Shown here: in pieces, positions 51,668-58,051 of the stretch
Layout: the number at the start of each line of letters is the position of its first letter
How positions within the stretch are numbered: the first letter of the stretch is position 1
Source of the DNA: Nonomuraea spiralis
GTDB taxonomy: Bacteria; Actinomycetota; Actinomycetes; Streptosporangiales; Streptosporangiaceae
DNA length: 64,000 nucleotides
NCBI RefSeq assembly: GCF_014648435.1
Contig: NZ_BMRC01000009.1
Coordinates: 186,001-250,000, forward strand
Direction: 5' to 3'
Notes under the pieces: model-generated
What the model saw: the letters and a program-made list of their open reading frames with translations, nothing else
The model's database searches: none
Told to the model about the DNA's origin: nothing
Position numbers and translations under genes: made by a program

Positions 51668-54600
51668 CTGGCGGCCCGGCGAGGTCGTGGCCGGTGACTT
51701 CGTCGTCGAACGAGACCTCGGCCGGGGCGGCCACGGCCGCGTGACCCTGGTACGCAGCCGCCGCTCCGGCGAGCGCTACGCCGCCAAGCGCCTGGTCAGC
51801 GAGGACCTGGTCGAGCAGGGACGCCTGCTGGCCGAGGCGCAGCGCTGGGTCGTACTCCCGGCCCACCCGCACATCACCGCCTGCCGCTTCGTCCGTACGA
51901 TCGGCGACGAGGTGGCCGTCTTCAGCGAGTACGCGCCCGGCGGTTCCCTGGCCGACCGCATCGCCCGCCGCGACCTGACCGAGACCGCCATCCGGACGGC
52001 CGCCGCGCAGGCCGCCTGGGGCCTGGACGCCGTCCACGCCATGGGCATGCTGCACCTGGACGTGAAACCGGCCAACATCCTGTTCGACGCGGACGGCACC
52101 GCCAAGATCGCCGACTTCGGCCTGGCCTCCAGGCACGAGGTGCCGCCGGCCCAGACCGCCCAGCTGGAGGCGGTGATCGACTACATCGCGGGCGACCTCG
52201 GCGAGGCGGCCAAACACGTGTTGTGGACCCAGCTCGCCGGGGAGCAGGACACCATCGCCGCGGTGCCGGCCGGCGCCACCTCCGCGTACGCCTCGCCCGA
52301 GCAGGCCGAGGGGCGCGCGGCCGGTCGCGGGGCCGACCTGTGGAGCTGGGCGGTCACGGTGCTGGAGATGTTCGTCGGCGAGCGGACGTGGCCGTCGGGT
52401 ACGGTCGTCCCGTTCGTGCTCGACGCCGTCGCGGGCGGGCGCCAGGCATGCCGGGTGCCGCTGCCTCCTGACGTCGCGGACCTGCTCAGGGCGTGTTTCG
52501 CCCTCGATCCCGCCGACCGGCCGCGGTCATTGGAGGAGGCGTCGCGGGTCGTGGGCGTACCCGGCCTGACGGCGCCGGGGCGGCCTTCGGTCACGGCGTC
52601 GTCCGAGCCGCGCAGCAGGAGGTTCGGCGAGGGCGCGGGGTGGGAGGACCCGCGTGGCTACCTCCGCTTCGCCTACGAGGCGGTCGGCCGCGACCCCGAC
52701 GAGGCGATCGCCCGCTGGCCGCGCAGGGGAGGCGGATTCGCCGCCCACGCCCTCGCCGACCTGCACGCCTTCCAGGACGTGGCCACCGTCCTACGCGAAA
52801 CCCTCACCGAGGACCGGAACGCCGAGGGGCGGCAGGGCGAGGGAAGGCAGGGCGAGGGAAGGCAGGGCGAGGGGCGGAACGTCGAGGTGCTGGCTCGGGT
52901 TCTGGTGAGCCAGGCGCGGGTCAGGCAGGCCCTCGCCGACGACGGCGGCGCGATCGGCGACCTGCGTTCGGCCGCCGCGCTGCTGGACACCGCCACCCCG
53001 GCCCACCGCGCCATGCGCGCGTGGACGCTCCACTGGCTGGCCATCGCGCTGCGCGAGCACGGCGACCTCGCCGAGGCGCGTACCGTCGGCAAGGAGGCGA
53101 TCGCGGGCGCGGACGACGTCGGCGACCCCGAGGACGCCGCCCGGTTGCGTGGCTCGGCGCTGCTCGCCCTGGCCAACACCATGATCGCCGACCGCTCGGG
53201 AGACCCGTTCGAAGCGCTGGGGGCGGCGCTCGACGAGCTGCGCGCGGCGCGGAACGTCGGCGGCCAGGCCCGGGTGCTGGCCGCGACGGCGGCCCTGCGC
53301 GAGAGGCGGGGCGACGGCGCGGCGGCCGCCGCGCTGTGGGACGAGGCCGACGCCCTGCTCACCGCCGCCGGTGAGGACGAGGACGACGCGCCCACCGCCG
53401 AGAGCGTCCCGGTCGTACGCGCGCTCATGGCCATGAACCGGGCCACGCTGGCCTCCGGCATGCCCGAACGGCTCGTCCACGCCACCCGCGCCGTGGACCT
53501 CCTGACCCCGCTGGTCGAACGCCAGGGCCGCCACGACCTGTCCACCGAGCTGGCCGCGGCCTGCGTGAGCGCCGCGTACGCGTACGAGCACCTGGGCAGG
53601 CCGCAGGAGTCGCTGGCCGCCTACCGGCGCGGCCGCGAGCTGTACGAGCGCGCGGTCGTCCGCGACGGCCGTACCGACCTGGCCGACGAGCTGAGCGAGT
53701 GCCTGGAGTTCGAGTCCACGCTCACCTTCAACCTGTTCGGCGCCGAGCAGGCGCTGGAACCGGTGCGCGCGGCGGTCGAACGATGGCGTCGCCTGGCCGA
53801 GCTGGAGGGCATGGACCGGTGGGGCAGGCAGCTCATCAGGGCCCGCGTCCGGCTGGCCATCACCCTGGAGGACGCCGCCCGTCCCGGCGCGCTGGAGGTG
53901 CTGGACGAGGCCGCCCGCGACGCCGCCGCGCTCGGCCCTGCCCGTATATTGCGGTTCGCCACCCAGATCGCGACGATCCACCGCGAGCGGGCCGTCGTGC
54001 ACCGCAGGTCCGGCGACCTCCAGGCCGCCTTCGACGAGTGCGAGGCCGCCCTCGCCGTTCTGGACGAGGGCGGCGACGAGGCGACGACCACGCGGATGCT
54101 GACCCTGGAGACGCTCAGCGCCGTCCTGGCCGAGGCCGGTTACGCCGACGAGGCCCTGAACGCGCTGGCCGCCGCCACCGGCATCGCCGAGACGCTGGCC
54201 GCGACCGGCGGCCGGGACGCCGCCGCGCTGGCAGACTCCCACCGGCGCCTGGCCTCGCTCCTGATGGAGACGGGACGCCCCGAGCAGGCCGCGCAGGAGG
54301 GCGCCACGGCCGCGGCCCTGTACGCCGAGGTCCTGCCCAACCGCCCCGACCTGCGCTTCGACGCCTTCCGCTGCGCCTACCTGACCGGATCCGCGCTGCA
54401 CATGCTGGGCCGCGTCGAGGAGGCCGCGGACGCCTACCGGCAGGCCCGCGCGTCCGGCGGCGGCCTGGGCGACGACGACGTGTCGATGAGCAGGCTCAGG
54501 AGCCACCCCGGCATCGCCCGCCGCCTGTACGAGTCCACGGGCGCCGAGCCTCCCGACACGGCCACCCTGTTCAGGGTGCTGGACGGCCAGATCGCCGAGC

Positions 54601-55115
54601 TCGACGCCCTGCTGGCCCTTCCGCCCGAGCGCCTCGGCGAGCGGCTGGCCGGGATCGAGGCGTCGATGGCCCAGGCGGGGGAGCTCGGCCGGTCCGGCCA
54701 CACCCACGAGGCGTCGCGGCTGCTCGAACCGCTGCTCGGGAGCGCGCTCTGGCTGAGTCGCAGGCATCGTGGCGAGGCGGCCGCCGTACTGGCCGGTGAG
54801 CTCGGCCTCAGCCTCGGCGTCACTGCGCTGCACGCCCAGCGGGACGCCCCGGCGCTGCGCGGCTTCCGTACGGCGGTCGCGAGTTACGGCGAGCTGGCCG
54901 GGCGGAGCGGCGGGGAGCGCCACCGCGAACGCTGGTTCGACGCCCACATCGGGCTGGCGACGTGCCTGACGGTGGTCGGCGACGCCGCCGGGACCGAGGA
55001 GGTCGCCCGCGAGCTTGAACGCCAGGTCCGCCGGTGGACGCCCCACCGCGTCGGCCACTGGCGCCGCCGCCTGCGCACCTCCCTCGACGGCCTGCACGGC
55101 CGGCGGGAGCGCTGA
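51657..55115 (+). CDS. Serine/threonine kinase with long TPR-like region
   Basis: A 1152-residue protein. Kinase domain about 1-300: DLGRGGHGRVTLVRS, Lys44 in YAAKRL, MLHLDVKPANILF (His133-Leu-Asp135, so non-RD), ADFGLAS, then a 45-residue insertion before YASPEQAEG and LWSWAVTVLEMF. Residues about 340-1150 are TPR-like helix pairs (AIGDLRSAAALLDTA, HLGRPQESLAAYRRGRELYERA, LGRVEEAADAYRQARASGG) resembling signalling STAND/TPR receptors but without an NTPase domain. A four-unit repeat (EGRQG) lies near residue 390. It overlaps the preceding kinase by 11 bp and ends 6 bp from the convergent membrane protein. A substrate-sensing TPR part is likely. Confidence 0.92.
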   Translation: MTTDWRPGEVVAGDFVVERDLGRGGHGRVTLVRSRRSGERYAAKRLVSEDLVEQGRLLAEAQRWVVLPAHPHITACRFVRTIGDEVAVFSEYAPGGSLADRIARRDLTETAIRTAAAQAAWGLDAVHAMGMLHLDVKPANILFDADGTAKIADFGLASRHEVPPAQTAQLEAVIDYIAGDLGEAAKHVLWTQLAGEQDTIAAVPAGATSAYASPEQAEGRAAGRGADLWSWAVTVLEMFVGERTWPSGTVVPFVLDAVAGGRQACRVPLPPDVADLLRACFALDPADRPRSLEEASRVVGVPGLTAPGRPSVTASSEPRSRRFGEGAGWEDPRGYLRFAYEAVGRDPDEAIARWPRRGGGFAAHALADLHAFQDVATVLRETLTEDRNAEGRQGEGRQGEGRQGEGRNVEVLARVLVSQARVRQALADDGGAIGDLRSAAALLDTATPAHRAMRAWTLHWLAIALREHGDLAEARTVGKEAIAGADDVGDPEDAARLRGSALLALANTMIADRSGDPFEALGAALDELRAARNVGGQARVLAATAALRERRGDGAAAAALWDEADALLTAAGEDEDDAPTAESVPVVRALMAMNRATLASGMPERLVHATRAVDLLTPLVERQGRHDLSTELAAACVSAAYAYEHLGRPQESLAAYRRGRELYERAVVRDGRTDLADELSECLEFESTLTFNLFGAEQALEPVRAAVERWRRLAELEGMDRWGRQLIRARVRLAITLEDAARPGALEVLDEAARDAAALGPARILRFATQIATIHRERAVVHRRSGDLQAAFDECEAALAVLDEGGDEATTTRMLTLETLSAVLAEAGYADEALNALAAATGIAETLAATGGRDAAALADSHRRLASLLMETGRPEQAAQEGATAAALYAEVLPNRPDLRFDAFRCAYLTGSALHMLGRVEEAADAYRQARASGGGLGDDDVSMSRLRSHPGIARRLYESTGAEPPDTATLFRVLDGQIAELDALLALPPERLGERLAGIEASMAQAGELGRSGHTHEASRLLEPLLGSALWLSRRHRGEAAAVLAGELGLSLGVTALHAQRDAPALRGFRTAVASYGELAGRSGGERHRERWFDAHIGLATCLTVVGDAAGTEEVARELERQVRRWTPHRVGHWRRRLRTSLDGLHGRRER
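52824..52883 (+). repeat. 15-bp in-frame repeat in the TPR kinase
   Basis: Four 15-bp units, GAGGGAAGGCAGGGC in the two central identical copies with GAGGGGCGGCAGGGC before and a diverged copy after, encode EGRQG repeats. It is the second in-frame 15-bp array in adjacent genes of this cluster. Confidence 0.85.
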
Positions 55116-55120
55116 TCGGG

Positions 55121-55963
55121 CTAGCCGGCGGCCTTGGCCACGGTGACGATCTCGCGGCCGGAGGCGGTGTCGACCGAGACGCGCCCGGCGGCGATCAGCG
55201 CGTCGAGCACGCGGGAGAACTCGAAGAGCTGCAGGCCCGACAGCGCCTGCAACTTGCGCGGCTCGGACCCGCCGTTGGCCCGGAGGGCGTCGAGCAGCAC
55301 CTGCTCGGCGGGCGGCGTCTGGTCGAGTATCGGCCGCAACGAGGCCACCAGCTCCATCAGCACCTTCTCGCCGACCAGCGCCTGCAACGACAACCCCAGC
55401 ACGTACGACTTGACCTGCTCGGGCAGCGTGGCCTCGCGGCCCGAACGCAGGGAGGTGATCCGGTCCTCCACCACCTTGGTCTCGGCGGGAGTGAAGTTCT
55501 GCAGGGCCGCCATGCTGTACTGGAACAGGGCGTCCGCGCCACGCTCGAACGGGAACCCGGCCATGATCTCGCCGACCACCTTCGTCCGGATCCGCGCTCG
55601 CCCTCGATCGACCGCCCGGTCGGTGGCCGACAGGATCACGGTGAGCACCGCGCTCGGCCCGACCCCGATGACCTGGTTGCCCGCGGTGACGTTGAACAGC
55701 GAGCTGCGGAACAGCGCGCCCGACCCGAACCCGGCCACCAGCACCTGCGTGAACGCGACACTCTCCCCGGCCGCGCCGAACGTCCACCGGAACTGGGTGA
55801 CCATCCACAGGGCCGCCACGGCGCCCCCCGCGTTGACCGCCAGGTAGAGCGCGGCCGGGACCGACAGCAGCGCGCCCGAGGGGTCGTCGCGGTAGCGGGA
55901 CACCAGCTCGGCCAGCGCCACCATCGCCCCGATGAGCGCCACCGCGGCGTACGAGATCCACAT
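55121..55963 (-). CDS. Membrane protein with C-terminal winged-helix-like domain
   Basis: A 280-residue protein. Two to three membrane helices occupy residues 1-100 (ISYAAVALIGAMVALAELV, SVPAALYLAVNAGGAVAALWMVTQF, TQVLVAGFGSGALFRSSLF). The cytoplasmic part has helices and ends with a winged-helix-like unit (LQALSGLQLFEFSRVLDALIAAGRVSVDTASGREIVTVAK). No family recognised. It lies 3 bp after the small winged-helix-like gene in the same direction, so the two are one operon, and converges on the TPR kinase gene with a 5-bp gap. Confidence 0.78.
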   Translation of the reverse strand: MWISYAAVALIGAMVALAELVSRYRDDPSGALLSVPAALYLAVNAGGAVAALWMVTQFRWTFGAAGESVAFTQVLVAGFGSGALFRSSLFNVTAGNQVIGVGPSAVLTVILSATDRAVDRGRARIRTKVVGEIMAGFPFERGADALFQYSMAALQNFTPAETKVVEDRITSLRSGREATLPEQVKSYVLGLSLQALVGEKVLMELVASLRPILDQTPPAEQVLLDALRANGGSEPRKLQALSGLQLFEFSRVLDALIAAGRVSVDTASGREIVTVAKAAG

Positions 55964-55966
55964 GGC

Positions 55967-56290
55967 TCAGGCCTCGCGGTAGAGGTGGACGATCTCGTCG
56001 CCGGGCGGGCCCGTCACGGTCACCAGGCCGTCCTCCGCCAGCTCGGCCAGCATCGCCGTGAACTGCAGGAACGGCATCCCGGCCCGGCTCTGCAGGTCGG
56101 CGATCGGCAGCTGGCCGTCGGCGTCGACCAGCGCGCGCACGGCCTCGCGGCTGCGGGGGGAGCTCAGGGCGCGGCGGAAGGCGGTGGCCGCCTTGTCCTC
56201 GCCCGTGGCCACCGAGTAGTCGGCGCCGTCGCCCCGGCGTGGCGGCGGCGGCATGCTGTTCACTCCCGGAAGCTCGCGCTCGTTCGACAT
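55967..56290 (-). CDS. Small winged-helix-like protein
   Basis: A 107-residue protein. A disordered Pro-rich N-terminus precedes DKAATAFRRALSSPRSREAVRALVDADGQLPIADLQSRAGMPFLQFTAMLAELAEDGLVTVTGPPGDEIVHLYREA, which has the helix-turn-helix-beta-wing shape of small winged-helix domains and resembles the C-terminal part of its partner gene at 55121. Start is the ATG behind GGAGGGGG. Both could bind each other or a partner; DNA binding is possible but not shown. Confidence 0.75.
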   Translation of the reverse strand: MSNERELPGVNSMPPPPRRGDGADYSVATGEDKAATAFRRALSSPRSREAVRALVDADGQLPIADLQSRAGMPFLQFTAMLAELAEDGLVTVTGPPGDEIVHLYREA

Positions 56291-56373
56291 GGGCGCCCCC
56301 TCCTGTCGGCCTGGGTTCACCTTGGTGCAGGTCGCGAACCCTGTCAACGACGGGGCTCGGTCGGGGCCGCCGG

Positions 56374-56477
56374 TATGATGGGGGCGGCTCCCCTGTGCCG
56401 GGAGCCGCGGCGGTGGGGCCCGCCGCCCCCCGTCCGTTCGGGGATAACCGCGGCGTCGGCCGCCAACGGTCCCTGCC
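56374..56477 (+). promoter_or_regulatory. Structured leader of the crcB pair; candidate variant fluoride riboswitch
   Basis: TATGAT at 56374-56379 is a plausible -10. Beyond it, GGCGGUGGGGCCCGCC (56409-56424) forms a stem-loop that matches 14 of 16 positions of the P1/loop of the Thermotoga fluoride riboswitch as I recall it. Its loop GGGGCC (56415-56420) can pair with GGUCCC (56468-56473), the pseudoknot expected for that class, after a AUAACC joint (56444) and a GCGGC/GCCGC hairpin (56450-56463). The class-defining GAUG and CUGAUG are changed (GGUG; CCAACGG), and an extra CCCCG/CGGGG hairpin is inserted. Fluoride channel genes follow, so a fluoride response is plausible but unproven. Confidence 0.45.
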
Positions 56478-56516
56478 AGAGATGTGCCACGCTCACGTGC
56501 TGGTAGGAGATGCCTC

Positions 56517-57092
56517 ATGACTCACGCCCGTCCCGGCAGGCCCGATCCCGCCTCCGAGGAGGAGCAGCTCGGTGGTGCGCACGCCGTCCGGGCGGAGGTC
56601 GATCCGGGCGCCGCGGTCGATCCCGACATCGACCTCCATGTGCCCGCCCAGCGCAGGGAGCTGGCCCGGGCGCCGGTCGCCACCCTCGCCGTCATCGCGG
56701 CCGGCGGCGTGCTCGGCGCGCTGGCCCGGTACGCCGTCCTGACCGCCTTCCCGGTGCCGCCCGGCGGCTTCGCCTGGCCGACGCTGGCCGTCAACGTCTC
56801 CGGGTGCCTGCTGATCGGGCTGCTGATGGTGGCCATCACCGAGGTCTGGCAGGCCCATCCGCTGACCCGGCCGTTCCTCGGTGTGGGCGTGCTCGGCGGC
56901 TACACCACGTTCTCCACCTCCATCGCCGACGCCCAGGGGGCCCTGGCCGCGGGGGAGCCGCGCACGGCGCTGGCGTACCTGGCGGTCACCTTGGTCACGG
57001 CGCTGGCCGCGGTGTTCCTGGGGCAGACGCTCGGACGCGGGCTGTTCGGCCGCTTCGGCGCCCGTACCTCCCAGGGAGGAGGGCGGCCGTGA
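56517..57092 (+). CDS. crcB: Fluoride channel subunit Fluc/CrcB, first of a pair
   Basis: A 191-residue protein. A 55-residue hydrophilic N-terminal extension, rich in acidic residues and unusual for CrcB, precedes four membrane helices with the family motifs GGVLGALARYAVLTAF, WPTLAVNVSGCLLIGLLM (the Asn of NVSG) and GVLGGYTTFSTSIADAQ. Fluc proteins export fluoride passively as dual-topology homodimers or as heterodimers of two subunits. The second subunit overlaps it by 4 bp, so a heterodimer is likely. GTAGGAG lies 6 bp before the ATG. The structured leader upstream probably controls both. Confidence 0.93.
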   Translation: MTHARPGRPDPASEEEQLGGAHAVRAEVDPGAAVDPDIDLHVPAQRRELARAPVATLAVIAAGGVLGALARYAVLTAFPVPPGGFAWPTLAVNVSGCLLIGLLMVAITEVWQAHPLTRPFLGVGVLGGYTTFSTSIADAQGALAAGEPRTALAYLAVTLVTALAAVFLGQTLGRGLFGRFGARTSQGGGRP

Positions 57093-57454
57093 CGACGCTG
57101 CTGCTGGTGGCGCTCGGGGCCGCCGTGGGCGCGCCCGCCCGCTACCTGGTCGACCGCGCCGTCCAGGCCCGGCACGACAGCCAGTTCCCCTGGGGCACCT
57201 TCACCGTGAACGTGGCCGGGTCGGCGCTGCTCGGCTTCCTGCTCGCGCTGCCCACTTCCGACGGGGTGCGCGCCCTCCTCGGCACGGGCCTGTGCGGGGC
57301 GCTGACCACGTACTCCACCTTCGGTTACGAGACCCTGCGGCTGCTGCAGAACGGCGCCCGCACCTACGCCGCGCTCAACGCCGTGGCCGGCGTCGCGGCC
57401 GGCCTCGGAGCGGCCTGGTGCGGCATCGCCCTGGCCCAGGCCGTCACCGGGTGA
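57089..57454 (+). CDS. crcB: Fluoride channel subunit Fluc/CrcB, second of a pair
   Basis: A 121-residue four-helix membrane protein starting at GTG with GGGAGGAGGG upstream. ALGAAVGAPARYLVDRAVQ, FPWGTFTVNVAGSALLGFLLAL (Asn of the pore) and GLCGALTTYSTFGYETLRL (the Phe box region) are intact. The start overlaps the stop of the first crcB by 4 bp. The opposite charge bias at the ends of the two subunits would give fixed, opposite orientations, as in known heterodimeric Fluc pairs. Confidence 0.94.
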   Translation: MTTLLLVALGAAVGAPARYLVDRAVQARHDSQFPWGTFTVNVAGSALLGFLLALPTSDGVRALLGTGLCGALTTYSTFGYETLRLLQNGARTYAALNAVAGVAAGLGAAWCGIALAQAVTG

Positions 57455-57540
57455 GCGGCCGGCGCGTTTGACGATCGATCGACGGGAAAGCTGAAGAGGG
57501 CCGGCGTACCCCATCCCGACGCCCGACAGACGAGACGATC

Positions 57541-57993
57541 ATGCGTGTGGAGTTCGAGCTGCGCTGTCCCATCAGCGCCGATCTTGCGTTCATCCGCGAC
57601 CTGGTGCGCATCCACGGCCGCCACGGCGGCCTGGCCGGCGAGCGGCTGGAGGACCTGGTGCTCGCGGTGAACGAGGCCGTCACCAACGTCCTCGACCACG
57701 GCGGCTCGGCCGGCCTGGTCACCGCGACCCGGGACGCGATCGGCGTGTGCGTGGAGATCCTGGACACCGCGGGCCGCCTGTCCCCCGACCACCTCGACGC
57801 CGCCGGCGTCGACCCGACCGCCTCCCACGGCTTCGGCCTGTGGGTGATCCAGCAGTTGTGCGACTCCGTCGCGCTGGAGCAGACCGGCCTCGGCTCCCGG
57901 CTGCGGCTGCGCATGCTGACGCCCTCGGACGCCTCCCGCGATCGCGGGAGGCGTCGGAGCGACGCCATGGCCGGCGCATTCCCGTGGTCCTAG
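57541..57993 (+). CDS. RsbW-like ATP-binding anti-sigma kinase
   Basis: A 150-residue HATPase_c_2 protein. AFIRDLVRIHGRHGGL leads to the N-box DLVLAVNEAVTNVLDHGG, then CVEILDTAG and SHGFGLWVIQQLCDSVALEQ close the ATP site. Such kinases phosphorylate STAS proteins and bind sigma factors. The last 20 residues (DASRDRGRRRSDAMAGAFPWS) are an atypical extension coded partly by a 28-bp palindrome. A PAS-GAF-SpoIIE phosphatase gene follows 58 bp downstream, a natural kinase/phosphatase pair for a partner-switching module. Confidence 0.9.
   Translation: MRVEFELRCPISADLAFIRDLVRIHGRHGGLAGERLEDLVLAVNEAVTNVLDHGGSAGLVTATRDAIGVCVEILDTAGRLSPDHLDAAGVDPTASHGFGLWVIQQLCDSVALEQTGLGSRLRLRMLTPSDASRDRGRRRSDAMAGAFPWS
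57928..57955. terminator. 28-bp perfect palindrome at the end of the RsbW-like gene
   Basis: GACGCCTCCCGCGA followed directly by TCGCGGGAGGCGTC: 14-bp arms, no spacer. It lies inside the coding region 36 bp before the stop. As RNA it would form a very stable hairpin with a minimal loop, perhaps acting as a terminator or an RNA stabiliser; as DNA it could be a protein site. No T-run follows. Confidence 0.55.
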
Positions 57994-58051
57994 CCCTGGC
58001 ACATTCCTTCTACTCGAAGCCCGCATGTCAGTAATCATCCGATAACGTAGT

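Noticed and set aside
52791..55961. A 1056-codon open frame antisense to the TPR kinase
   Set aside because: Codons mirror the real gene on the other strand; no conserved motif.
48066..56290. Calling the kinase cluster a confirmed phage-defence system
   Set aside because: No nuclease, NTPase, protease or toxin domain was seen next to it; without neighbourhood statistics the claim would be unsupported, so it is listed only as a candidate signalling system.
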